A DNA stretch of 64,000 nucleotides from contig NC_080043.1 in the NCBI RefSeq assembly GCF_012489685.1, positions 1,862,501 through 1,926,500 of the forward strand, given 5' to 3'. This DNA is from Lotus japonicus (taxonomy: Eukaryota > Streptophyta > Magnoliopsida > Fabales > Fabaceae). The position numbers and the translations under genes were made by a program. The notes below the pieces were generated by a model that worked only from the letters and a program-made list of their open reading frames with translations, ran no database searches and had not been told where the DNA came from. Below, piece after piece: positions 11,701 to 23,773 of the stretch (its first letter is position 1; every line of letters starts with the position of its first letter).

Positions 11701-14025
11701 ATAGCATCCATTACACCGGACCTCAAAGAGATTACTGTAATCAATTCTCAGGACAGGCGGAGATCAACTAAGTATATCAGCCAGAACAGAACTGTACATC
11801 AAAAGAATATGCACTTTTAGATTGAAATTGGAGATAATTGTAACCTGAAGCTTGATGGGGCTGGAGTAGACTCTGATAGAATTCATTTCAGTCAGCTTTG
11901 TAACTAATGGAAATTTGTTGTAGTCTAAAAACTCCAATATTTTATTCACTGTAAAAGCTCCATCTGCATAATCAAGAAAGTTTTGCATGATGCTTTAGTA
12001 AGTCCTGGCCATTTAGTGTCATTGTTGGGGGAAAACAGACACAACATGTAAGAGGAAAAATTCATGTCATACATAAGCAACGCCTATAATGTGGTTCCAA
12101 CAAATTTTAACTGATTAAATAAAATAAAAGCTGATGAATGTACGTATAAGCATCCATCTTTGTTCTGTTTGTATAGTTGCAACAAATGTAGGATACACTA
12201 ACTAATTTAAATTATAACCTCTGTAAGTGATTCCAGTATCTGTTTTTACATCTACCTTTTTAACATAAAAACACTAAAATGAGTTGAGCATTAGGATAGA
12301 AGCCAATTACAGACTCACCATATGCAGTGTATCTTTCGGGATCACTCTTAACAATTCCAAGAAAACGATCAGCAGGCTTGATATCTGGATAAAGGACTTG
12401 GGCAAGCTCGACTTTACTCACTTCAACAAATTGGGTTTCATTATCAGATTTTGCCGCATTCACAAATTCTTCATACTCAGGGCCCTGGCATATTTTAATA
12501 CCACCACAGTACCAAATTCAGAATTAATGTAAGTTTGTAATTCAATTTTTCTTAATAAGAGATTCTTTTGATCAACAAGTGAAATCATTAGCAAACTCAT
12601 CTATATTGATTGATCAACTTCAATCCATTTGGCACCTCTAGTCTTATAGTCCAATAATATCTTGAAAGACAATTTCACTCACCTCAAATTTATCAAACAG
12701 ACCAATGAGAAATGTATGATACTTTTTCAAAAGTTCCTCTGCTTCCGTCGCAGTACTTATTCTGATAATAGGTGCACCAGTCTTTTTCCTTGCCCATATG
12801 ACTATATCATCCCTGAAAGCATCATGAAGGCAAATCAATATACAAGCATTTCAAGCGATTCGAGCAATGTAATTGACCAATAGTTCAACAATTATCTGTG
12901 CTTTGAGGACAATATTTTCGGTAACACAAGCATCAAGAAAAGATTGATTACAATAACACGAGAATCAAGGAAACAAATCACTGCACCTCAAACAAGTTTC
13001 TAGATAACGTAAACTAACAAGAACAACGAACATATATTTCTAGCCGAAACCATTGTAAGAATGTAGAATTGAGAGCCAAAAATCCGCACACAAACACAAC
13101 TAGCTGAAAAAAGTTTAGGAAGAACATGACTCATAGTAAACTAAAAGTGCTTTTGGATAAACAGCAAACAACTTAATTAATCGTAATAAGCACTTCTTCA
13201 TAAGCTAAATAGAAAAACTTATTGAAACATGATCAAAATAAGTTCAAACCGGCCTACATGTAGTCATCAGCTATTTTCATGAAAGCTTAACCAAACTCTT
13301 GCATATTCATTTATGCTATAACATACGATCGAATAAGCTCTTCCAAACATGATCTAGTTATAATTCACAGGTCCATGCTTGGAAATCTTTCTACAATTGA
13401 TTTATAACCCAAAATCAATTCTAACTAGCTTCTAAATGTCCTAATTGAATTTAAGAAAAGAGAAGTCAATCCAAACAATCTACAAAAGAAAAAAAGATAG
13501 AGCATTTTACGCTGTAAAACCGCCAGTGTATGGATGAGAGGTGCCATTGACAAAGAGAAGCAAAGTGGGGAACCCTTTGATCCCAAGAACCGAAGCTGGC
13601 CTAGAATACCTATCAGCATCCAACTTAGCCATCACAAGAGAAGTACCCAATTCACTGAGAGAGTTTGCAGCCTCAGCAAAATGGGGCATGATCTCAGCAC
13701 TCCTCGGACACCAAGGTGCATACCCCAGAACCAAAACAAACTCATTCCCATTAACAATCCTCTCAGTGTTGTCATTGTTCAGCTCAAGAACAATCCTCTG
13801 GGCTCTGGTTACAACATTAGCTTCTGAGAATTTCACAGCGCCACCACCGTCTTTCTCTTCCCGCTCCACTTCATCGTCCACTGCGAAAAGCTCAGCCAAA
13901 TCATCATCTTCTTTGTCAGCAGGGACATCCTCGGAACACTCTGTGACAACGTTGTAACTGAGTACGAGGAAAAGGGTGAGGAGGAGGAAATAGGTGAATC
14001 TGAAAGTGGGTTTTCTAGTGAACAT
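8788..14025 (-). CDS. Protein disulfide isomerase-like protein (PDIL1-5/1-6 type)
   Basis: Twelve exons (minus strand): 14025-13511, 12812-12683, 12484-12319, 11963-11845, 10973-10893, 10810-10721, 10625-10554, 10469-10401, 10099-10019, 9553-9419, 9034-8981 and 8883-8788. They join in frame to 535 residues, close to the Arabidopsis PDIL1-5/1-6 length. An N-terminal hydrophobic signal peptide (about 10-28) and an acidic stretch (31-60) are followed by a first thioredoxin domain whose active site is WCPRS (106-109), with only one of the two usual cysteines. Two b-type thioredoxin folds follow. The last thioredoxin domain has WCFNC (Cys447, Cys450), and the protein ends in KDEL, the ER-retention signal. 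The degenerate first site and CxNC last site are typical of this subgroup, so it is probably a weak isomerase or chaperone in the ER lumen. The start is the ATG directly before the signal peptide. Confidence 0.93.
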
Positions 14026-15769
14026 TGTGGTGTTGGATGAAGATCTGAAGTGGGTTTTGGAAAAAGATTGTAACTTTGGAGGAAAATCTGAGTGTTGGTG
14101 ATGAAGATGAGTGTGAAATGAAGGGTAAAGTTTGATGAACTATGAAACCGCCACAAATTAAGGGGCATTCACGTTAACAAGATTTTGAGGAGAGTGATTG
14201 GGTGCCCACTATCCTTGACCAACATTTTGTTTTTATGAAATTTTTCTTTTAATGTCCTATACCATATTTTTTTCATTTAAAATTATTAAAATTCCAATTT
14301 TTAATTTTAATAAATTTAATTGATTAAACAAACAATGGTGAATAGCTGGATTCTTTAAGCATTTAGTCTCAAATGGGCATGCGACCAGTATACTTTAGGA
14401 AATCGGAAAAAAAAAATTGATTGAATAATTTTGACTTTCTTGAAACGAATCAACCAATCAAAACATTAAATTGCATCTAAAATAAAATCATTGGCATGAT
14501 CTCTCTCATTAAATTCTAAGATGAAACTCCAGCTAATCCTTCAAATTTAATCAATCCTTTAAAGTTGTGATACATGTATTAAATAATGATGGATAAGATA
14601 AGATAAGAGATATGATTGCATTATCTTATTTTGCTGGCGCAACAATCAATGAATTACAGTAAAATGTGATTACATTATCTTATCATACCTTCTTATCATA
14701 TACACCAAAATGGGTCCTTAATACTTTAAAATATCTAATTGGTCATTCCACTAATTAGTGAGTAAGGTTTTAAATGGGTATAAATGAGAAAAAAAAACCA
14801 ACTAATGTAAGCTCTAGGAATTTAATTAATTGATAACTGTAGAAAAATATTTAAATTGAAAAAAATTAATTTTGAAGAACTAAATTAAAAATTAATTTAT
14901 CTATAAAATTTTACTCCTGAAAATATGACATATATGTTATTATTTGATGTTTAAGTAGATAATAATATTCCCTATAATTTTTATATTTTTTAAAATAATA
15001 AATATTTTTCTTTTTCTAATATTATTAGAATTTATCATTGCAAGGAACCAAATCATCATTACATTGCTAAAAATATATTTTTAGATGCTTTGCAGATTGT
15101 AGTAGTAAAAAACTATCACAATCTACGTGTGTTAATTAGTGATCACTGATAACCGTATGTTAAGCAAACACTTTTCTAAATGAACTCCTAAATCCAACTT
15201 AATTTTCGAAGATTAAATCTTTTAAAAGAGATTTCCATTTCAATGAATGTTTCGCTACAACTCTAAGACAAAATTAAACCTCAAAGTTCTTTTCCAATTA
15301 TTTATAGCAATTTCTCGCCACACATATGGGATCAAGGATGAAGGGTCCAAGGGTTCGAACCCTAATGACTGACTAATTTACTAACATTACTAATAACTAA
15401 CATTTGTCTATCAAAAATAAAAAATGTACATGCGAATGAGAACAAAGTGTTGGTATAGTGGTAAGCCAGTTAGACCTCGTAAAGATGATAGAACAAATTT
15501 GAATCTTAGAAAAGACATTTGTCATAAGAGACATTCAACTGTTTCTCAAATACGTGACTGACATATGTCAAAGAGGGAAAAAAAAGGATGCACATGCGAA
15601 TTTGCATGCATTTATTTACAAAAGGCTCACAAGAGTAAATTAAACTACAGATGAATTCAGGGGGAAAAGATGAATCTAGGAAGGATTTTTCCTAGTGCAC
15701 ATTTTGTAAACACTCACAAACTGCAGATTATACAATTTAAGTCACAATCTCAAGACAAATGGATATGGA
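14026..15769. other. Intergenic DNA between the PDI-like and LEA-2 genes
   Basis: This holds the PDI-like promoter and 5' leader (from about 14026), AT-rich spacer, and the LEA-2 3' UTR (to 15769). GATAAGATAAGATAAGA at about 14590-14606, with matching CTTATC/TCTTATT stretches about 30 and 90 bases on, gives weak fold-back potential. No gene is seen. Confidence 0.4.
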
Positions 15770-18455
15770 TCAGTCATATGTGCATGAATTCTTCTTGAAC
15801 TTGATGGGTTTTGATCCTGAAGAGTCAATGACCAAGGGACAAGTGATTTCCTTATGATGCTTCGTCCTTACCAATTTACCCACCACATTCCCTCGCGAGA
15901 CGATTTCAAATTTCAATTTAAGTGAAACTACAACAACACCTGTTTGAGATTCTGTTATGGTGGATCCAGCTCCATATAGAGGAACCTTTTTACCTACTAG
16001 GTTCACTGATACCATACGGTGACTTTTCCTTGGTTGATAGTATTTCTTCAGCTGTAATTAACAAGTGGACAGATAGAAGATGTTATTTTTGTTTAAAATA
16101 GAATATGAAAATATTCATATGTATTCAGGCAATAGTATAATCGTAACATGTTATAAAAGTCTTTATGATCAAATGCTTTAGAGTTTAATCTTTATTTTGT
16201 CGAATATTTTTAATAAAAAATATTGAATTTCAGCTAAGGTAGATAGTCAAGTTACATGTACATTGTTACGCTTTTAAGTTTAATGAGCTTTTGCAAGAGA
16301 TAATGAGCTAAAAATATAAATATGAAAATATTTTCAACTAAGAGCTTAAGAGAGGGTGATTCAACCCTGAAGGACTATAACTTATCTTTCCAATGTATAA
16401 AAAAAGCATACTTAGATTGGAATTCAGGTATATACACTTTGATACATAACTTTAAATGTTGACAAACATCAAAGTTGGTTCCAAGGGTAGTAGCTCATTA
16501 GATTGCATGTATTTGGATCAATATTGTCACAGTTGTTTTTGGACAAAATTGATTATAATAGTTGAAGCTAGTTGAAAGTAAAGTAATTTATGTTTTAACA
16601 CGTTTATGGTAAAAAGTGATATTTGTGAAATCTACCCGTAAAATCTTAGAATTGATTTTATAAGCTACTATTTTTAGTTTCTAGTAGAAGAATGATTTTG
16701 TAGTTGAAATTAATTATAAAAAATGACTTCCAAACATTTATCTTATATGATTCAGAATTAAATTCTTTTTACTATATCAGAATTGATTTTGAAGTTCTCC
16801 CAAGTACTGAACACACTATTTTATTCACCAATTTAGAATTCTTCTAGTGAAGCAATGTAAGACTGAGAGGCAAAATCAGCTGGGCCCATGTAAGATTGAA
16901 TTGGTCTTTGTCTATAGCAAAAAAAAAGGCTTATCATGAAAGAATTTTTTCTTACCTCACCAGTAGCAACACTGATGTCTGAGAAAACAAGATTGATGGG
17001 TGTGGAGTGCACATGTATGCCAAAAAATGTAGCAGGGTTATATATGCTCATGCGCAAAGTGCTATTAACTGTCAGAATTTTTGTTGGGACTCCTGTGAAG
17101 TCTGAACCCTCTCCAATATAGAGATTATGTACTGTCAAGCTCTGCAAGAATCACAATGTCAAACTGTGCTACTTAGTTTGAGAAGGTAACTAGCATGTAA
17201 GTGGCAAGTAATTAGAAGCCAAGTCAATGTGGCCTAATGTTACAACTTTATAAATTGTAATTAGAGGCCAAAGTAATTTGCAATAAAATTGAGTTTCCTG
17301 AATGATATAGAAACCCATTGACAAGTTTGGAAAAATCAATTAAGAAAGAGAGGCTAACTGTATTTGTAGTTGGAGTAAATGCAAGAGAAGTCATCTAACA
17401 CCACCTGAACTAGCATTCTTATCATCTTGATGACTTTACCAGAAAGTCACAAACTTCTTTACTTCCCCATTATCACATATCCGTAACACTTTTGGTTTTA
17501 AACAAAGCAGAGAAGAGTGAAGAGTAGCACAAATTTAGTCTGTATTTGGAAAACCAGGTAAATATCCATGTTGGGAGAAAAGTAATTTCACAGTTTCTGA
17601 ACCGGTTTACCCTAGTAAAAAATAACAAAAAAATCTATTAAATTAAATCTGAAAACAAACCTACTCATTGAAAAACTAAAATTCTTACTTACCTTGACAG
17701 CAAGTTTTGTGGTGACAAAATCTACTTTACATGATTTACGGTGGAAAAACATGGTGAACTAAAATAACAATGGATAAAAGTAACTTTGGGGATGTCCAAA
17801 CTCCAAAGTGATTTTGGTTTCACCGCGTTTACAAACGTGCCGCTAGTGTATATTAGGTTTCACCATTTGCACATAATCTAAGAGATACTCAGAAGTTAAA
17901 ACGTGTAGCTTCTAACTAGAGGTAATTCTAGAATAGTAAATTCTGAAACCAAAGATAGTCAAGTGAAAAACTAAAGTTCTTGCTTACCTTGACAGCAACT
18001 TCAGCTTTGAAAGGCCTGCTAGCCCCCCAAATGATCAAGCAAAAGACAGTGAAAACGACCACAAAAGTGAACACAGCAATCAAGCCTTGGCAGCGCCTCA
18101 TGAAGGCCCTGTCCTCAAATTCATGATAAGAACCTTCTTCCAGAATCACGTCACACTCAGGCCAACCCTTATCATTCCTTTTCCCTCTACCACTTTTCCT
18201 CCCAGAAGATGACCTGAAAATCCCAGAGAATCTGCTAGCAGAGGAGTTCCTCGAGTGGCGCCCGAAAGAAGGGTGTGAAGGAGACTCCATGGGACTGTTT
18301 GATATTGGAGTTGCTTGCATGGAAGATGACTTGTCCCCATCATGAGAATCCCTTGAAGGGCTCTGAACATAGTACACAGGGCGCTTAGGTGACCTTGAAG
18401 GTGAAGATGGTGCTAAGCTAGTTACATCCGAGTCAGATTTCGCGGACAACATCAT
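15770..18455 (-). CDS. LEA-2/NHL family single-pass membrane protein
   Basis: Three exons (minus): 18455-17988, 17141-16956 and 16051-15770, giving 311 residues. The N-terminal cytosolic part is Ser/Pro/Arg-rich and contains SPKRPVYYVQSPSRDSHDGD, a signature of a plant family close to LEA hydroxyproline-rich glycoproteins (Arabidopsis At1g45688/At5g42860 type). One transmembrane segment (about 122-145) follows, then an extracellular or lumenal LEA-2/NHL-like beta domain (SLTVHNLYIGEGSDFTGVPT, VNSTLRMSIYNPATFFGIHV). The end is KFKKNSCTYD. The biochemical role of the family is not established; related NHL proteins take part in membrane-associated stress and defence responses. The start is the first of two adjacent Met codons. 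Confidence 0.9.
17663..17706 (-). repeat. Duplicated exon-end/5' splice site inside LEA-2 intron 1
   Basis: The stretch containing AAAACTAAAATTCTTACTTACC is nearly the same as that at the real exon 1 end (about 17967-18000, AAAACTAAAGTTCTTGCTTACC). In transcript sense both read CTGTCAAG followed by GTAAG. A second plausible donor therefore sits about 300 bases downstream of the true one, inside intron 1. Confidence 0.65.
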
Positions 18456-19781
18456 GACTTAGAATCAATTCTGACACTTAGAAACTACTTACAAACTTCC
18501 TTCCAGAATTGACTTTTGTAACCGTAGAAAAATTTCCAAATATGGACTTAGAGAGTTGCAAGATACCCAGAAAATCTTTGGTGACACTTGTGCTAGCTAG
18601 CTAGACAAAATTCAAACTTGAGAACTTGTACTCCATAATTCATGAGCATGAAAACAGGAAAACAGTGGAAAGCAGGGGAAAACAGGGGATTAAAGGGTAG
18701 GTGAAGTGGATGTGTATATCAGCAAAATGAACTAGTAGTGAGAAGCTCAAATGCCAGCTAAAGATATTGGTTATTAATCATGATGATGAGAAAAGGGACA
18801 CACACACTCAGAAGAGTGAGAGAAAGTGTGAGGTTTGAAAGGTGAATAAAGCAATGGATGATAAATATTGAAAGGCTTGGAACCAAGCCTCACTGGCTGC
18901 AGAAACAGGGTAGGTTCGAGAAATAAGTGTCGGCAGCTTGTTTTAACATGCTCTAAAAGTAATAAAATATACAAATAAAATAGCAACTGTTTAACTTAAG
19001 TGTGTGATGTTGTGTTGTCTTTACTTGTTCTCTTTGTGGTTGTGGGGTACCAGCACTAGATGAAAAAATAATACTTGAGCCTTCAATTATAGGACTTTGA
19101 CAAATTACCTAATTAGATTCCAAGTTCTCCACTATTTGTCTTCACTGCGTTGTGTTTTTAAGTGAGTTTTATGGTTATTCATCCTCAAGATTTTAAGTTG
19201 TGATTAGGATCATAATTACTGTTAAGTGACTACCTTTTTATGTCATAATGAAACCTTCAAACCATCTGACAGTAATTGTGGATGTTCCTTTTGTCTGAAT
19301 CTTTTGGATTAATGTGGATATGAATGAGAAAACCTGCATAAGTAGGTGAACAAACAAGAGTTTAAAAGAAAATTTAACAATATACTGAATGTTAGTAGTG
19401 TAGCCTAGTGACATAAATTTTTACAGGGTTAGGGTTGGTAGTTGAATGGAACAAAAAGAAGAAAGAAGAATACTAATGCCAAGAGCATCCGCAAGTAAAA
19501 TGCTATCCATGGAAGAGGGGATGATGACACACTATTAGTTTTTTGGTTACAAGCGGAATGACCATCTACTAGTTTGGTACACGCAATTTGGTACACGCAA
19601 TTTGGAGTAATTACTTAATTTAAAGAATATCATATATTAAAATAAATTATTTAATAAAGTTTATTCGGATTAGTCTTGATAAGCTTATGAAATAAATTAT
19701 GAGTTTATTTGTTGTTTGGTGCTAACATTGTAATTGTATGAATTTATTCATCAATCCGCTCATATACATTAAAATAATCAA
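18456..19781. other. Upstream region of the LEA-2 gene
   Basis: This is the presumed promoter and 5' leader of the minus-strand LEA-2 gene, followed by AT-rich spacer up to the MULE. No further gene is seen. Confidence 0.4.
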
Positions 19782-21185
19782 GGCTTAATACATCAGAAGG
19801 CCCCTGAAATTGTAAAGGGAATCAGTTCCAGGGTCTGTAAAATTTTCGCATCAAATTGGATCCCTAAGAATTTTTTTTTAATTCAATTAAGGCCAAATCT
19901 CAATTTTGTCCTAGTCATCAGTGACATCTGGCTTTTATAATTTTTTTTTAATTAAAAAATATTAAAATAATAATTTTTAATTCCAAGTCAACAAAATAAT
20001 CAGAAAAAAAAATTTAAAAACTTAATAAAAATCTAATCTAATATTCCTAAACTAAACAACCTAATAATCTAATAAACCTAATTTAAAAATCTAATCTTCA
20101 ACACCATCATCTTCATCCTTCTCATCTTCAACACCCAACACCTTCATCTTCTAAACCCAGCAACATCCACCCCACCTGCAACCTCAACATCCACCTCCAA
20201 CACCATTCCCAAACCTCAACCTCAACCTCCAACCCCCACCCCCAAACGGCCAAACCAAAACTCCACCCAACCCCCAACTCCACCTGCAACCGAAACCCCA
20301 TCCCCACCCCAGCACCACATGACACACAACCTCTCCTGGCTACCAATCCACTCACGAGCCACCGCCGGCGCTGCCATTGTCGTCTTCTCCGGCGAGTTCC
20401 AACCCTGTGATGATGATTTGAGACCAGATTCTTTGAAAATGGGGAAGAATAAGGAGCAACAACAGTGTGTGCAAGAACAAGGGCAGAAAACACTCAGATT
20501 CATCACACCCATCTCTCTCTTTTTTCTTTCTTTCTTTCTCTAGCTTCTTCTCCTTCTTCATTCCCCACCGGCGGCCACCACCCATACCCTCTCCTCCATA
20601 ACTTCCCCTCCGCCGCCGTCGCCGACTCTTCTTCTTCACCATGGCTTCCTGGTCAAAACCCCTAAATCCCCCCACCACAACTTCTCCTCCATCACCTCCC
20701 ACAGTCAAAACCTCTCCATCGCCCCTCCTCTTCTTCACCAAGGCCACCTTGCTTGAAATCCCTAAAACACCATCATCCACCATCATCCACCTTCGCTTCT
20801 CTCCTTCACTATCGTTGTGTTCTTTCTAATATTCAGATTTAGGACTCAATTTGGGGCTGAATAGGTTAATTAGGTTTTTAGATTAAATTAGGGATTATTA
20901 GTGATTAGTTTAGGTTTTGCATTAAGATTTTATTAAGTCTTTGTTTTTAATTTATGACTTGGAATTAAAAAAATTAAGTATTAGAATTTTTCAATTTAAA
21001 AAAAATCAAAATGCCACGTGGAATTGCTGAGTATGCTAAAATTGAAGCCACTTCAGCATCAGACACACTTTGGCCTTAATTGAATTAAAAAAAAAAAATC
21101 TAGGGACCCAATTTGATGCAAAAATTTTCTAGGCCCTGGATTTGATTCCCTTTACAATTACAGGGGCCTTCTGATGTATTAAGCC
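19782..21185. mobile_element. Non-autonomous MULE with 9-bp target duplication
   Basis: The terminal inverted repeats start GGCTTAATACATCAGAAGG and run about 120 bp with few mismatches. The element is bordered on both sides by the direct 9-bp repeat AATAATCAA (19773-19781 and 21186-21194); 9-bp duplications are the mark of Mutator-like elements. The centre (20100-20830) is C-rich on the plus strand, unlike the AT-rich surroundings, with long overlapping open stretches that encode low-complexity protein. That composition suggests captured genic DNA, but I recognise no source gene. No transposase is present. Confidence 0.88.
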
Positions 21186-21194
21186 AATAATCAA

Positions 21195-21410
21195 TTACTT
21201 AATCTAACATATAGAGGTGACATAAGGTCTGATAAGATTGTGAGGTATAAGCCACTTGAAAATAATTAATGCACTCATTGCACTGTCACAGCCACTACAA
21301 CCATGACCCTCCATCACTATCACCACCACTGCCTCCACCACCACCCTCCATCACTCCCACCAATGTCGCTGCCTCCTTTGCCACCGCTGTTGCTGCCATC
21401 ATCACCACAA
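21195..21410. other. CCA/CCT-rich low-complexity segment (left part)
   Basis: A CAC/CCA-rich stretch (about 21290-21418) is interrupted by the hAT insertion and continues on its far side at 22446-22560. Joined, it reads as a Pro/Thr/Ala/His-rich low-complexity frame. There is no start, domain or splice structure to support a gene. Confidence 0.4.
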
Positions 21411-21562
21411 ACCACCGTCAGGGGCGGAGCCACCGGGGTGGCTTACCGGTGCTCCGCACCCCCGTGAATTTTAATTTTACTTAGCGATACTATGTAAATT
21501 TTTTTTCTAGCACCCCCGTAAACGATAATATAAAATAAAAGTCAGTATGAATCATAAATCAC

Positions 21563-21631
21563 ATGGTGGTCCAGTGGCAAGCATTATTGCCTTTAGTCTA
21601 TGGTTCCCGTGTTCGAATCTTGCTTCCCCTG
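21563..21631 (+). other. tRNA-like segment inside the hAT element
   Basis: The sequence has a box A-like TGGTCCAGTGGCAAG and, about 35 bases later, a box B-like TGTTCGAATCT, the spacing of internal RNA polymerase III promoters. The arms do not pair well enough to call a functional tRNA. It is probably a decayed tRNA or tRNA-derived piece. Confidence 0.4.
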
Positions 21632-21669
21632 TTTTATGTTTTTTTAAACGAAAAAAAGAAAATTGACAA

Positions 21670-21748
21670 CTGTTTTGAATGGGAGTCGAACCCATTCCCA
21701 AAAGAACACTGTGAGAATAAATTACCACTAAACTAGGTGCGACTCTTG
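21670..21748 (-). other. Second tRNA-like segment inside the hAT element
   Basis: On the minus strand it reads AGTCGCACCTAGTTTAGTGG (box A-like) and then GGGTTCGACTCCCATT (box B-like). The acceptor ends do not pair cleanly. It faces the segment at 21563 and lies about 40 bases from it. Confidence 0.4.
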
Positions 21749-22724
21749 TACTTTAATTTATGTTTTAATTTATTTATACATTTAATTATTAACATCATTT
21801 TTTTTGAAATAACATCATTGATCATTATGATAAATATTTTATATTAATTATTATGTGTTATTTTCTCTTATTTTTTTAGATAACAAACACAGTTTTTTGT
21901 TGGTATCTTTTATACTCAAACTAATTATATATTTCTTTTATTTATAAAAATATCAATTGAAAAAATTATATTTGATATAATGAAATTTGATAAAATGTGT
22001 AAAATATTAGATTTGTATGTGAAAAGTTTTGTAATTCTTGTGTTTCAACACAAAATTGAAATAGAAAAACTATCACATTTCTACATTTTCATTAATTACG
22101 TTTTCACACTCATAACATACTTTATTACGTTTACCTGATTTTTTTAAAAAAGATAAAAAAAAAATTAAGGTGAATTTTTCTCCCTTAACATACTTAACGA
22201 AAAATGTGATTCGTATCCAAACATATTGTTATGTTCATGAGGGAAAAAAATCTTTTTAATAATTGTGAATGTTTGGATATACAATAAAAATCACGCTAAG
22301 GCAAAATGATAGTCGACAAAAGCAATTTTATATTATTTTTTCCACTATAATTTTTTTTAAGTATTACCAAACATGAAACATGCATATATAAATCATTTGT
22401 TTGATCTATAGTCCCCCCGGCGTGAAAATCCTGGCTACGCCCCTGACCACCGTCGTCATTGTTCTGCAACACTGCCACTACCACGTCCACCCTACACCGC
22501 CACCCTCACGGTCGCCATTGCCACTACCAGTACCACTATTACCACTATGCCACCTCTACAATCGTGATTGCAATGCTTATGGGAATCTGGGTGCTCACTT
22601 GTCTTCTCCTAGCACGGGCTTCATAGATGTTGCCCATTATAATTTAGAGATTCTCCTTTTAAGACTCCTTAATTGTTCCTTAGGATTTTTTTCTTAAAAT
22701 TTCTGAAGCACCGAAAAGGAAAAG

Positions 22725-22905
22725 AATTATAATAAAAGAACGAAAGAAAGTAGTCGTTCTAGCCCGGAATGCTTCCTCATTCGTCGGTTTGGTGTGGAAT
22801 GAGAAAATTCCTTCGGCTGCTAGTTTTTTTGTAGCTTCTGACATTTTGGCTTCGATGCCTATCCGCTTTTAATAATATTGATATGTTTCAAGAAAAAAAG
22901 AATCA
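22725..22905 (+). mobile_element. LINE 3'-end fragment
   Basis: A short frame (LARNASSFVGLVWNEKIP, then SDILASMPIRF and stop) resembles the C-terminal tail of plant LINE RNase H domains. It is followed by a short T-rich leader and an A-run at about 22892-22897. No upstream coding is retained, so it is a dead fragment. Confidence 0.45.
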
Positions 22906-23055
22906 GTTTTGCAGGACTTACAAAATGATGTATGGGTTAGATATAATTGGGCCCAAATGGTATCATGAGTAAAAATAACAGAATCTGACCCAAATTGTCG
23001 ACCAAAAACAAATTTACACAAAGGAAAAAAAATTATACGGAAGCCTTCTCTTTTA

Positions 23056-23127
23056 TATCAGAGCCAGGTTTCGATCCTGGGACCTGTGGGTTATGGGCCC
23101 ACCACGCCTCCGCTGCGCCACTCTGAT
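23056..23127 (-). tRNA. Initiator tRNA-Met (CAT)
   Basis: The minus strand gives a 72-base cloverleaf beginning ATCAGAGTGGCGCAGCGGA and ending CTGGCTCTGATA. The acceptor stem ATCAGAG pairs with CTCTGAT. The anticodon loop contains CCATAAC (anticodon CAT), and the T-arm reads GGATCGAAACC, the initiator-type arm. It starts with A and has no intron, both typical of plant initiator tRNA-Met. A T-run lies at 23049-23054 just past the 3' end, suitable as a Pol III stop. Confidence 0.95.
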
Positions 23128-23773
23128 TTGTTGAACATTAGATGCACATTAAAGTATATATATAACATGAGACTTAAATTGGTTTTTAAGAAATTGCAAA
23201 CAACAAAAGCTGCCGCTTCATATAATCTGGACAATGAATGAATGAATGAATCACCACACATTGCTTAGGCATAACACTAACCCAGATTTGAATCACAATG
23301 ATTTGCTTTGGTAAATTGAAAATCTTATCATGTATTGGTAAATAGTGGACAGGAAAATTCACTTTAATTGATAAAATAATATATTTGTTACTAGAGATAA
23401 AATTAAGTTCCGTAAAGAAATCTGCACTTACTTTGCACTTAGTCAAATTTTATCCAAAATGACAATATTCTTTATAATTTTGTGCTTACCAGCTTTATCC
23501 TCAGTTCCTCACAAAGCTACAAAATCTCTGTAAGCATGGAGATAAGGACAGAAAAGATGGACTCTGTACCACAGTAGTGTCAGCTTGACGTGGTCATTTG
23601 GAAAAAAGTGGGGTGGGAAGCCTCAGGAGTGGGATCATGTCTTCTTTTGCCTTCTCCTTTTAAAAGCCTTTCTTCTCTCTGGGGCTATTGGCTTCAAATC
23701 ATATATAGAGTTCTTTCTCGGTCTTTTTTGGAGATAAGAGTAAACAACACAATAACTTCAACTTTAGGAGAAG
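23128..23773. other. Spacer and upstream region of the dynein light chain gene
   Basis: AT-rich DNA contains a short GAAT repeat (about 23235-23250). A TATA-like ATATATAG at about 23700 probably serves the downstream gene. No other gene is seen. Confidence 0.4.

Larger units (their letters stand above)
21419..22445. mobile_element. Non-autonomous hAT element
   Basis: The left end is CAGGGGCGGAGCC and the right end GGCTACGCCCCTG, inverted repeats with one mismatch. They are flanked by the exact 8-bp duplication ACCACCGT (21411-21418 and 22446-22453); 8 bp is the hAT target size. The interior is AT-rich with no transposase. It contains two tRNA-like segments in opposite orientation (listed separately). 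It inserted into CCA-rich DNA. Confidence 0.88.

Noticed and set aside
13534..13957. Plus-strand open frames of 97 and 138 codons
   Set aside because: They are antisense shadows of exon 1 of the PDI-like gene, whose signal peptide, thioredoxin motif and splice sites fit on the minus strand.
16500..16815. MITE-like sequence in LEA-2 intron 2
   Set aside because: Words such as TTTGGATCAATATTGTCAC recur near 9190, but no inverted termini or target duplication could be defined.
20128..20829. Overlapping open frames of up to 144 codons on both strands
   Set aside because: They are low-complexity C-rich DNA inside a MULE, open on several frames at once with no domain or splice structure; kept as element content, not as genes.
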